Below, in pieces: positions 12,101-23,450 of a stretch of 54,696 nt of DNA (position 1 is its first letter; the number at the start of each line of letters is the position of its first letter). The position numbers were made by a program, and so were the translations under genes. Under the pieces are notes generated by a model that worked only from the letters and a program-made list of their open reading frames with translations, was not told where the DNA came from and ran no database searches. Source of the stretch: Hymenochaete sp. R1 (lineage: Eukaryota; Basidiomycota; Agaricomycetes; Hymenochaetales; Hymenochaetaceae); the NCBI GenBank assembly GCA_019400425.1, contig JAFREE010000163.1:1-54696 (forward strand), read 5' to 3'.

Positions 12101-15100
12101 TGTTGTCACGCTCCCCAAAGGCACTGTTGTGAAAGGTAACATCGAGAAAGTACTCGAAGCGCTCGGAGTACGCCGGCACGTTGAGCTGCAGATTGTGTTC
12201 AATCGGTAAGCCGTAATTTCGTATGTCTTGGGAGCTTCTTACAATAATGTCCTTTAAAAGGATGGTCAAGACGGGTGATTGGACGATTGCAGATCTTATC
12301 AAGTACCTTGTCGCCGTACAACAGACGCTGTCACCTCTAGAAATGGACCGTCTGAAACAAACGTCTGCCTTTCCTAAAGAGCTGACACTGGAAGGCAATG
12401 AGACGACGGATCAGACAAAGCGCTACAAAGCAAGCGAGCTATATGAACCCACCGATTCTCTGCGGGAACTAAGGCTCCCCATCATCGATTGGGGAGTACA
12501 GACGCGTTGGCGCTCGTATTCAGAAGAAGGTCGGTGGCCGCCACTCTTAAAAAGTCGTACGACTAATGGTATCATCCAGCGAAATTTTTGTTCTCTCTTG
12601 GCTTGCGTCGATCGCCACCTCTCTCAGAGCTCTTCAATATAGCTGCCGGAGGTGACGAGGTTCTAGCATCGGCAGCCTTGAAATACTTTGTGGACAACAT
12701 CGCGAAATACCCCGATTATGACCCACAGGACTTCAAGAACCTTCAATTTGTACCGGCGATAAATGCTGATGGTAAAGTCGTCAAAGGTACACCGACGGAG
12801 GTCTTTGTCCATTCCGACGCGTCTGTGCTTAAATTCCTGGTCGTCCATCCCAGCATCAGAGACTTTGCGTCTGACAAGCTAAAGCTTCGGCAACATCCCC
12901 CGACGTCCTTGATTTTACCTCTTCTGGAGAAAGACTTCCCTCAAGATACGGAAACGGCGAGAAAATGGTTTGAAGCTTTGGCCGGCCGATTAATGGGTAA
13001 TATGATTCTTGCTTCTTTCTCCGTAATTTGATGCTAAGAGTCTTTTTTTTACTTTTCTTTTTTCTGAATAGATTTCACACCTGCGCAGCTGAAGAAGCTC
13101 GGCCAGATCTCTATCGTTCCAGCGTTGGTGCCTCTGTCTGACTCTGACAAAAGCCGACATCAAATGCTTCCACCAAAAGACTGTTACTTCAAACGCGAAG
13201 ACAGTGGAAATTTGCATTCCCAGCTTTTCGTATTCGTAGATTTCGGAAGGAAAGCGAACGCGTTTCTAAGCGCTTGTGGAACGCGGCATGAACCATCAGT
13301 TGAAGAGGTTGTGCAGATCTTACTGATTGATCCGAAACGATTTTACCGCCTTGCAGGAGGTAAAGATAGGTGTGTGACTCTGTTTGATTCACCTTCGAAA
13401 ATGTCTGACATACTCTATCAGCTACTTGTCGGAGCTCAGAAACATCGCAGTAAATATTCGACTGCTTCCATCTCCCATCATTACCCGCATGAAAAGAGCC
13501 GCCTTTCTACTTGGCACCAGGCGCGTAAAGAAGGAGAAGCAGGGATCGAAAAAGCTGCTTGACGATGCTCTTGACGAGGAAGAGTGGGACTCTCAATATG
13601 ATTTGATGCGATCTGATCAAGTAGTCATTGCGGACGATACGGGCGCTTTTCAAGTCTTTGGAGATTCCGTATTTTGTGCACCTCAAGAAGATTTGCTTGA
13701 AGGTAAGCCGGGGAATATGAGTAAAGATACATCCGACTGAAAGGGGGGGAAATTAGAATTTTATGGATCTCTTGGTTCGCCGCGATTGACCTCGTTGATC
13801 AAAGAAGAATACAAGACGACTGGCGAGATCAAAGATACGAAGTTGTCGAGAGACACCCGGGAGCTCATTTTAGAACGGCTTCCTCTTTTCTTGCATGAGC
13901 ATACGCATGCGCGACCCAAAATTCAATATAGCTGGTTGAATAACGAGAAGAATTTTATGGTCCGCACATTTGGGAAGCTGACCGTACTGAAGTATCTCAA
14001 CTTTGGAGGTTCTCGATTATCACGTACGCAAGACGCGTCTGCCGCCGTGAAAAGGGTTGGCAACGGGCCGGTGGAATTATGGTTGAGTGGAAATGCTCAA
14101 GTTGATATGTATGAGTAAGTTGATATTGCTTGATAGCTTCCTGTGGGTTGATGTTGACCTCTTTTTCGTTTAAAGAGTAGCTATCTCACTGTGCCGTGTA
14201 CTATTTGACGTCCCGAAAGCGAATGATGCGCTCCTTTTCATGACCATCCTATCGACCGATCTTCGAGCGCTTCGACGTAGAGGGTACAACGGTGTGTCTC
14301 GTCCTTCACCAACAGCTTCCATACTGACTCTCTCATAGTTGATCGCATTCTTAAGAAGCAGAGGGCTGAACGCGAAGCCGCCGAGCAGGCTAGGAAGGAT
14401 CAAGCAAGACAAATGGAGAAACTCCTTTCTGACGTTCAACCACAAATGCCCCAGCATCCAGCGCCACCTATTGCTACCAGTACAACGTCTCCGTTGGCCA
14501 AATCACCTGCCTCCCCTGCAACCCCAGGTCCGGCTTTGCAAAATGCATCAGGTCCAGCGAGCCCGGTACCTGATTGGGAAAATAATGAGAACTTCCATAA
14601 AAATTCGCGACCCGGCTCGGCTTTCGTGAATCAAATTCAGAACTGGAAGCGCAAATTAGGTGCTCCCGGCTCCACTCACCCCATTCCTGAGCCAGGAAGT
14701 GGCTCTATACAAGGCGAAGGTGCAGGCGGTACTATAGCTTCTGGAGGAAGTCGGGATTCTCAGCACAACGTAACTCCACTGAGCAATATCGGTACACGAT
14801 CTTATAATAGAGTATCGCATAGCTTTCGCTGATTCACTAATCTAGAATCCAACATCAATCAAGCGATTGCCGCTTGTCGAGAAGAAAAAGGCAATGTTCT
14901 GCAGAACCGGGAGAGAATGCAGACTGTGAGAGAGACATTGGATGAAGGGTACTGTGATGTGTCAGGCAAGGTCCAAGATCTAGTCAATGTCGGTACGTAC
15001 ATCCATGTGCTAGTGTTTATTTTATTTTCATTGACGACTCGGACAGGCTCTATGTCCGACATCAAGGTATTTGCGACCAAAGGTATGGTACAACTTATCT

Positions 15101-15662
15101 TCACTCGTGGCACCATGGTTTCTTTTTTTTAACGATCATTTGCTGTTTCCTCTTTTAAACTCCGTCTTGACAGCGGTACCGGATACCTCGAATCTCATCT
15201 CGCGCAAACACGATGCAATTGCTCGTTTCATCCATGTCATCCTTCCGCTTCGAACGGTATACGAGCTCCCGCCGACAAGTATTAACATCTTCTACGACCT
15301 TGAAGGGGATTCCATTGCGTTTAATCGCAACGCAAGTATATTTCTGAACCTCAGATTCTACGAGGCTTGGCGTATGTGTCGTTGCCCTCTCTGATATGGG
15401 TTTTGATTGGTACTGATGTAGTGTCATTACTAGATGACGAAGCTGTTGCTAATGGTGACCGTTCGAAGGCTTTCATCTCTTGGTATGTATCGTTATTTGT
15501 GTGTACCTGAAACGCTGTTTGACCATGAGAACCAGGTTCTTCACGTTAGCTCATGAAATTGCCCATAATCTTGTTCAACCACATAACTCTGAGCATGAAT
15601 TTTATTTTTCATCAATTTGCGAGGCTTATGTCATTCACCTCGGACGCCTTATAGGTTCGTAG
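9110..15662 (+). CDS. Giant Hsp90/sacsin-like ATPase-domain protein (DUF3684 type) with C-terminal zincin-like motif
   Basis: A gene of roughly twenty exons encoding about 1700 residues. The start is ATG 9110 (MAVSRENL), spliced to WNSGHDESVEVNQRALIDKV, which matches how I recall this fungal family beginning. The N-terminus carries the Bergerat-type ATP-binding signature of the GHKL superfamily: FRELLQNSDDA at 9340-9372, NNGIIFRDEDW near 9555-9590, and KIGAFGVGFYSLF at about 9685-9770, then MGFYWKDKKDQLFARRG near 9862. The segment GHMAARFIPTVERESIDL lies near 10910-10965. A long helical middle region follows (11.0-13.7 kb). A Ser/Pro/Ala/Gly-rich linker occupies about 14413-14830. The last exons (about 15170-15662) form a compact domain ending with HEIAHNLVQPH followed by SEHEFYFSSICE. 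ATP-dependent remodelling is inferred from the fold; the biological role is not established. No internal stop or frameshift was seen in the exons I checked. Confidence 0.85.
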
Positions 15663-15916
15663 ACCTGACCTTTGATCAGAAGAGTATGACGCTCTGCGTA
15701 TTTTCCGGATAATTGACTTTCACAATAACTTATGTGCATACGCAAGTGTATAGATACATGTACTTTATTCTTAATTTCTATGCAAATGAGACAATGTCGT
15801 TGCAAGAAAAAGGGACAAATCAAGTTGTAGGTAACAAAAACCGAGGGACAACCAAAGAAAGCCGAAGGGTGGAGTAAATTATAGGATATGTCCAGAGTGT
15901 AGCACTCTCAAGCGGA

Positions 15917-17758
15917 TTATTTTGCGAATGACATTCGAGAAGCAGAACGAGAGGGTGGTCGGGATGAGACGCGGGAAGGCTGACGCGTTCTCGGAGCAAG
16001 AGGAGACGAACGGAATACTTGCCTAAAAGTTCTGTTAATAATTGTTGGTGCTACGTCACGGCATAAAACTTACTGATCTGCGTTTGCCTTTGTTTCTTTG
16101 CTGTCGTCCTGGCTGACCCTTGTCCTGTCAGAGTTATCCGACATGAATGAAATCTCGCCAATCGATGAATTGAAGGAATCGCTGTCAAACGCTCAGCGAA
16201 ACACGGCACCTCTTGAATCGCACTCAACACTTACTTCGCTTCGTCCTCTTTTTTATCGGCTGAGTCTATGATACGGCGCACGGCGGAGATGTTGCGTGAA
16301 CTCGCGAATGCGGCCGAGAATCCATCCAATCCATCGTCAGACCTAAGAAATTCCGTAAGAAACGAGCCGTCGATGACGAAGAACACTAGTACTCACGGCT
16401 CGCGCGCAGCGTTATAGATAATCTTCAGTCTACGCATACTGTCTTCAGCTGATCCAGGCTCGACGGGAGACGCAACGGAAGAGTTCATAGGGACACCCTT
16501 GACAGCTCCATCATTGGCGAGCTCCCCAAGGTCATCGACGACTTCGAAGAAGTTCAAGCGTACAAGGTCCAGCATCTGGCTAATCTTCAAGAAGTCCTGC
16601 TTGAGCTTCAGCGGCTTGATGCATTTGAGGTTCGCCGTGTTCGTGAGACCATGCTGAGCCAGATCTTGAGTGAGCTGAACAAGCTGCGAAGCTTCCTTCA
16701 GGTCCTCGCGAAGCTTTACGCAGACATGCTTTAGATTGTCGCGGTCGCCAAGTAGCAACGAATGTTCCCTCTGAAGCTTTTCGTGTCGATCCACAACGTG
16801 AGACATAGACTGTTTTTGAGATTCCCGTTCGTTCCGTTCGAGATTGAGGGTCGCTTTGGTTTGTTCATGCTGCGTTCTCAATTCGAAATGCATTTCTTTC
16901 TCTTTGTCAAGGCTTCCCTGAACAGCAAGGAGTTTGCCCCTGGAGTCCTCACATTCATTTCTGAGGTCCAAAAATGATCGGCGGAGATCCAGGTGAGCGG
17001 AGACAAGGATAGACAGTCGATTTTGAAGGTAGTAGACATGGAGGCTAAGTGTATTGATCCTTTTGCACGAAATGGTAACCCATTGAAAGAAGCCCAGAAA
17101 CATTGCGCGGCAGAGGTCAATTCTGCGCCGTTGACAGCCGTTCAAGTTTCGAGCTGAGGTCATGAATGAGAAAAGACTGTCGTTTTGAAGTGAAAGGGTT
17201 TTATGTTGGGATCGTGCCTGTAGATGCTTTGCAGAGAGATCTTCACATTTGCGCACGGAGACTGCATAGTCGGCCTTCATACGGGTCAAAGATGCGTTGA
17301 CCGAGTTAAACCTAGACTGTAGCTCTAGGAATCGATGCTTTTCTACGGAGAGGCGAGTCTGGAAAGTATCTGTCCTCCGCCGTTCAAAGACATTGCTCGC
17401 GTGCTAAAACGTATCAATCGATAATACAGAGCTAATGCTAATGATAGAGACGTACAACGAAAGCCTGTTTAGCCTCTTCCCAGCCGGAAGCACCCCAACC
17501 CCTGACTGTAAAGATGGCGAAGATTCCCAGTGCGATAGAGCTCCAGAAGATGTACTGCCTGAACACTTGCTTAACGCATTCAAAGAACGATAGATCGTGT
17601 GGCAGTCTGGCCTGAAGTCCGGGTGGCATGAGAATGCAACTCAACAACTCAAGAACAAATACTTGCCCAGAATATGGAAATAATAGCAGGCTGGGTAACG
17701 AGGAACAAGAAGGACTCTGGCGACATACTATCCAAGAGAGGGCGGCACATTGACCCAT
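15917..17758 (-). CDS. Single-pass membrane coiled-coil protein of unknown function, 516 aa
   Basis: Six exons (17758-17729, 17647-17456, 17403-16397, 16342-16235, 16181-16074, 16022-15917) give 1551 nt in one frame. The N-terminal 74 residues contain one clear membrane span at about residues 42-58 (YIFWSSIALGIFAIFTV). The bulk is a long heptad-rich coiled coil with many Glu/Lys/Gln/Arg residues (for example LDKEKEMHFELRTQHEQTK). The C-terminus is Ser/Arg-rich and disordered (RQPSRVSSRPPSRSASR) and ends at TAA 15917-15919. It converges on the large ATPase gene, with about 250 bp between the two stop codons. The architecture suits a tether or organelle-contact protein, but no family is recognised. 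A further intron inside the long third exon (around 17.0-17.1 kb, where the sequence is less coil-like) cannot be excluded. Confidence 0.7.
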
Positions 17759-19360
17759 CGGAAGTCATGGTGGATGTGGATGGAGAGTACTGGGACAAGC
17801 GCGTCGCGCGTAAGTCAACGCGTATTTTAAGCGGAGTTTGAAAACGTGTCTCAAGCCAGATGTGTTCCCTCCTTTCTTCTTACACTTGAACTCTATTCAC
17901 CTCCATTTCGAACGCTATCGTTGTAGAACGACAGTCCGAGGGCGGACTTTCTATCCTTGGGGGCCGAGTTGCTACCAGCAGGGTCAATTCATCGTCGTAT
18001 AACCGAACGATTTGACTAGGGCTATAAAAATGTCTTTGTTTTCTTTTGAAACGTTAGAAGGTCGACGTTTTGTTACATCTCTGATATTCTCCACTCGATA
18101 ATGGCGAAAGGTTATACTAGACTAAGGCAAGGAAGAGTATGGAAAGCTCGCTCTAGCTAAGAAGTGATCTCAATGGTTGCTGATGTAGTGAGTGGAAAGC
18201 GTCAGTCTGTTCATCTCTCTTCGAATGAATCACCCCCAGTCTAACTCAATACATCAGAACGGTCCATTCGCACTGCGTCTTCCAATTACATTTGCTCTTC
18301 CATGAGCATAAGAGGAATAATTACCTTCGAACGTTGGCTCAAACGTCCTCAAAGTGTCATGACTTCTAACAACACGTTTCTTTCTCAAACTTCGAAAATG
18401 GCAATAGCCAACAACCCTTGCTTCTTCCAGCGCACGATTGAACGGGGCCATAGACTTCGTAGGCGGGTCTGGCGCGGATACGCACATTGAAATGTTAACA
18501 GCATTCAACGTCGCCGACGTGCCTGCGACAGGCACTGGGTTGGCGAACGAGACAATTATCGGATATGGTGGACCAGATATATTTCCACTCGAAGATTTCG
18601 GTGATTGACCAAATTATGCAATAATCGAAATTGACTCAGAAAATAAGAGGACGAAAATAACATGAAGGGATAGGGTATACAGACGACGCGGGCGAAACGA
18701 GAGCACATGAAGAACGAGAAATAATAGCACTAGACAACTTCTAGTAGTGGTAAGTCCTTCTGTCTCTCAATCATGGGACGTTCTCATCCAAGACTTCGCG
18801 CTGTAGCGTTTCGCGGAGTTCCGCGTGCTTGAGGTAAGGAGACGATTCCTTGATTTCACTTTTGTTCTGCTAATTCACGCCATTCCAGTCCTTTCGTATA
18901 GATTCTCTTTAGTTATCGTATAGTAGTGGTTTCCAGCCATCGACAATAATCAGTATGGAGTCGTCACAGAAGATCGATTAATTCGAGCATCGACGCTTTC
19001 ATGCGTAACGAGCCAGAGATTCAACTTTTTTCTGTCGTTGACTTCGGCTTTCTTCACGACGTCGCGGACATCAAGGCGACGCAAGCGTCCTATCGTCACA
19101 TCAACCGCTCAGCGGGAGAAAGTCCGTAATGCATGCTTAGTTACAACAGTTACAACCTCATCCATCCCGTGACATTGCTTCCGTCTCTTATTTCAATCGG
19201 CAAATTGTCCGGAGCACTGCCTCGCGGTGTCGGCTTTTCAATTTGATATGAATTGTATGGCATATAAAGACGCAGCTTATTGCTTGTATCCCACACACTT
19301 CCTACCCTCTCTAGCTCGCTAATAAATCAATAGCCTACGTGTCATTCGGGTAACTGCTGA
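17759..19360. other. Intergenic: no gene recognised
   Basis: About 1.6 kb without a convincing gene. A 93-codon minus-strand frame at 18254-18535 has no recognisable domain and poor composition. The right-hand 300 bp is the promoter of the P450 at 19361 and is recognisably duplicated before the second P450 (23140-23450). The shared blocks include a GCAAATTG-containing segment and a TATA box. Confidence 0.5.
19263..19268 (+). promoter_or_regulatory. TATA box of first tandem P450
   Basis: TATAAA in the context CATATAAAGACGC, 98 bp before the ATG at 19361. The paralogue at 23451 has TATAAAGAC at an equivalent place (23326), so the box is conserved between the duplicated promoters. Confidence 0.55.
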
Positions 19361-21836
19361 ATGACTTCACCTTTCCCTCTCCCTAGTAGCCTAACTTCTC
19401 ATGGAGTTGGACTATGGAAAGCATCTCTCTTCACGCTACTTGCATTGAGCATTTATAAGCTCCTTCGATATCTATACGCACTGTATACGTCACCATTGCG
19501 TCAACTCCAAGGGCCGCCCAGCAAGTCGTTTTTGTCCGGGAACTTTTTCCAAGTCCGCAACTGTGAGGCGGAGACAATCAATGGAGGATGGGCAAAGAAG
19601 TACGGGAAAGTCATGAGGATCAAGACGCTTGTAGGGGTATGTCATAATTTGTGCTTCAATTTTGTTTTGTACTACGAAATTAACGTTTGTTTCTGACTGA
19701 ATCAGTACGATGGGCTGTATACCTTCGACACACGCGCTCTGAACCACATATTTACGCACTCTGTTGATTATCAGAAGCCAAAGTCTAGAAACAAGGACAG
19801 AGTTCTAGGGGACGGTAAGTATCATTGATAACGATATTCACGGATCCAGTGTTTAATCTCGTTCTAGGTGTGTTATTCGCGGAAGGTATGGTCCGTTATT
19901 ATTGCCCCCTGAATAATTTGTAATCAACTATGAACGTAGGCGAACAGCACAAGCAACAGGTAAGTTTTAAGTACGACTTCCAAGCGATACCACTCAAACT
20001 TTTTTCATGAACTCAGAGGCGCATAATGGTGTGTGAAACGTAAACAAATCTCTCCGAGAAGATATTAAATTATTACTTCCTCAAGAACCCGACATTTGGG
20101 CCGGCCGCTATTAGAGACCTCACTCCTGTCTTTCTGAAGAAATCTTGGGAGGTGCTCATTGGAAACTATCGATGGGAAATTAGAACACTAACTCGAACAT
20201 TTTGTTAGCTTGTCGAAGCGTTCAGGACTCAGATCCACGAGAGTAACGATCATCAGCAAACAATTGAAGTGTCTTCTTGGCTCAGTCGAACGACGCTGGA
20301 CATCATCGGTCTTGCAGGTACGTGACCGGAGCCGGTTTTGCTCATTGATGCGTTTTCTGACGGCAAAGATAGGCTTCGATTACCGCTTCAATGCGTTGAA
20401 TGTCCACGGAGAACCTAACGAACTCAACCAAGCCTTTTCGCACGTTTTCTCGGCCCAAGGAGCAGCTAGGGTTATTTTAACCATCTCGAATTTTTTCCCT
20501 TCAGTCAGCTTCCTCACAAGATTCGTCGTACGTCATTTCTTCTGCTTCTACTTTACACTCTTTATCTCAGTAGCTGACTGCTGGCAGAGCCATTCTCGGA
20601 GAAAAAGCCTAAAGAAGGCGAAGGCGACAATGGCTAGAATCGGGCAGGGATTGCTCGCTGTTAGAAAGGCTGCGGCGACTGACAAAGGCACTTACGAAAA
20701 GGGTTCCGAGTCGGCGCTTGAGGAATACTCTTTGAGTGGGCATGATCTTCTGTCGGTACTTGTGAAAGCGAACACAGATACAGAGCTCCCAGCATCGCAG
20801 CGATTAACGGACTACGATGTCTTGTCTCGTAAGATGGTAATACTCTAAGTGTCGGAAAAGTACTGAAAAAAATATTGCAGAAGTACCAACGTTTATCGTT
20901 GCTGGGCATGAAACTACCAGGTATATTTCAAGCATGAGTATATGCGAGTGGCTATTGACTAACGCGTTCATATAGTACTGAAACGACTTGGTGTCTCTTT
21001 GAATTAGCTAAGCATCAAGAGATTCAGAGTCGCCTTCGCAAAGAAATCGCCAGCGTATCATCAGACGAGCCTTCCGCTGACGAGCTCAATGACCTTCCTT
21101 TCCTCGACGCCGTCGTTCGCGAGACTCTCCGCTTCCATGCTGCCGTCTCTAATACTTTCCGAGTAGCTCAGAGAGATGATGTTATTCCAGTCAGCAAACC
21201 TTTTCAGGATAAAAAAGGGAAGGTGCAAAATGAGATAAAGTATAAGAACAGTATCACTCGTGTCATGACTTAGACGCTGACTGCATTCTATTTTACATCA
21301 GAATACGGAAAGGAGACATGATCATCATTCCCATCCTCGCAATGAATATGTTGCCTGATATTTGGGGTAGCGATGCCCACACCTTCAAGTGCGTCCTTAT
21401 TTCCACTTGCCTTCATAATGCTAACTTCCTCAAAAGCCCAGACCGATGGTCTACTATCCCAGAAGGAGCGACATCAATTCCAGGCGTTTGGGGCCACATG
21501 CTTACTTTCCTTGGAGGATCCCGCAGCTGCATCGGATATCGATTCGCTCTTTATGAGTGAGTTGACAGGATGTTCGCTTATATTTCTCAAACATGATTAC
21601 TCATAACCTTTACTATGATGCCTTGAATGTTCCATAGGATGAAGGCGTTGCTGTTTGCACTGCTACGGTCGTTCCAGTTTGAGATGGCAGTGCCCGACGA
21701 TAGCTTTACGACAGTCCATTCGGTAGTGTCACGTCCATTTCTCAAGGCCGACATGAAAGCAGGCTCGAAAATGCCTCTCCGTGTAATAGTAAATCCTGCG
21801 CGTACATTTGCGGAACCGCATGCCTCAAGGCATTGA
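19361..21836 (+). CDS. Cytochrome P450, tandem copy A
   Basis: Multi-exon haem-thiolate monooxygenase of about 540 residues. N-terminal membrane anchor at about residues 18-40 followed by LRQLQGPP. The oxygen-activation motif AGHETT lies at 20901-20918, just before an intron. The ExxR motif (RETLRFH) lies near 21120. The haem loop FLGGSRSCIGYRF with its Cys ligand lies near 21507-21545. The final exon starts at about 21637 and ends HASRH at TGA 21834-21836. Exon borders match copy B (23451-25887) one for one, including very short middle exons (GEQHK and the next). After splicing (for example at the 21239 GTATAA donor) I see no stop, so it appears functional. The family resembles agaricomycete P450s with GGSR-C-IG haem loops, often implicated in xenobiotic or secondary metabolism; the substrate is unknown. 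Confidence 0.88.
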
Positions 21837-23325
21837 ATGTAGTTATGTCGATCCCGCTCTCCTCTTTCCATTCCTCTTTTTTCTATAATTACATTCCGCC
21901 ATCAACGCTATATCATACCCAAGCTTGCAACGATTTCGATACTATTTATCCTTCCTAATTCAGTCTCAATGAAAGCAATACTGGAAAAACTCGCATGGTT
22001 GTGTTTGGTTTTGTTGGTCTGAAGACGCGCGTCGATCTGGAAAGTGATGATGTTAGCTAAGTTCAAACGCTAAATTGAGTCTTCATCTCGCCGTCAAGTT
22101 TTCTTTCAATTTATAAGACCCCTCGCCGCTCGCACATGTACATTACAGGGAAAGGAAACCCGTCGAAAACCATATCTCCGTGATGATAACAAAGGTGACT
22201 CAAACATTTTGAAAGGCGGGAAGAAGCTTAAGAGAACGACCGAGATTTGCTCTGGTTCTGAACCCATATCCCCTTTGCACCGTCTCCTTCGTTACCAGAT
22301 TATCCACATTTGGGCTGACGCAGCGTTCGAATTGCCCGGGCCCAAAGCCCCAGAGGAATGATCTTGCCTGACCATCAATGTATAGGTCGAGCTCGCACAG
22401 CGCCTGTCTAGTCCATTTACCCTACCGTAAGCCAATGACTTTTCACAAACTCGCCATCTAAAGCTGACTCGATTTCTTTTCGTCTTATCGCGCTTCGCGG
22501 ATCGGTACACCCCTCAGACTTCAACGTCGAAGATGGGAGCATCATTTATTCCCTGTCTTTTCCAACGCGCAGTCTAATGAGGAAGTTGATTTTGGAGTAG
22601 AGATGGTGCGTATACGCGGTTTGGAAGGCTAACGATACTCGGCGCTTACACCGTTGCCAGTGCTGGAGCCGGTAATGGCGCTAGGCACCAGAACGAGGAT
22701 AATCTCGACAACAATGAGAAAATTGCATTTCACAGGCGAAGCGTGAACAGAAGATAACGGAAATCAATTACATAGAATGAGTTGGAGTGAACGCAAGTAT
22801 GTTAATATCTATCTCTCAGTCTAGCAAAGTTCTCATTCAAAAAGTCGTGTTGTAGCATTTCCTGGGGACCAGCATACTTGACGAAAGGAGGCGATCATGA
22901 ATTCTTCAGATTGTAGGTAATTTTTTTGGCTACTGCACTTCTTATGACTTTTCTCATGCCCATTTACTCGTGATGTCGTATTGCTTCTATTGTGGATCCC
23001 AATCACCAGAAATATGGAGCATCAACTACTCGAGCGCCTGTTGGCCCTGTTCCATGCATGCACAGCACAGCAAGGCAGGCTCGCCCTTTAATTCACGACC
23101 GCTCTCACTTCCGCCTTTCCTCAACTCGCACATCAGGGCGACGAACGAAGTTAGAGCCCCAGCGAGAGAAATGCGTAATCCACGCTTACTCAGTGTCTCA
23201 GTCGCATCCGCCCGCGAGCTACTGCTGCCGTTCTTGCTTCATCTCATTCAGCAAATTGGCCAAAGCGCTGCGCAGTAACGCCGTCCATTCACGCAACACT
23301 TTGATGTGGACTGAAAGGCATACAG
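21837..23325. other. Intergenic between tandem P450s
   Basis: About 1.5 kb with no recognisable gene. The last 200 bp resemble the sequence upstream of copy A (blocks with GCGACG, CGTAATxCAxGCTTA and CAGCAAATTG), so the duplicated unit includes the promoter. The 21.9-22.9 kb part has no visible counterpart upstream of copy A. Confidence 0.45.
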
Positions 23326-23331
23326 TATAAA
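23326..23331 (+). promoter_or_regulatory. TATA box of second tandem P450
   Basis: TATAAA in the context CAGTATAAAGACTC, 125 bp before the ATG at 23451. It is in the same relative position and flank context as the box at 19263. Confidence 0.55.
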
Positions 23332-23450
23332 GACTCGATGGAGTGAAGATGCAGTTGGAGTAACGCTTTGACCATTCACACGTACTCTCCTCCGTTCTTT
23401 CTACCTCACCAAATTTACAGCAGCCCAGGTCTCGCTCGTTCGACTGCCAG

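Noticed and set aside
16762..16977. Plus-strand frame inside the coiled-coil gene
   Set aside because: Antisense shadow of a heptad-rich exon that joins cleanly with its neighbours.
18254..18535. 93-codon minus-strand open frame between genes
   Set aside because: No domain, no splice context and composition not protein-like.
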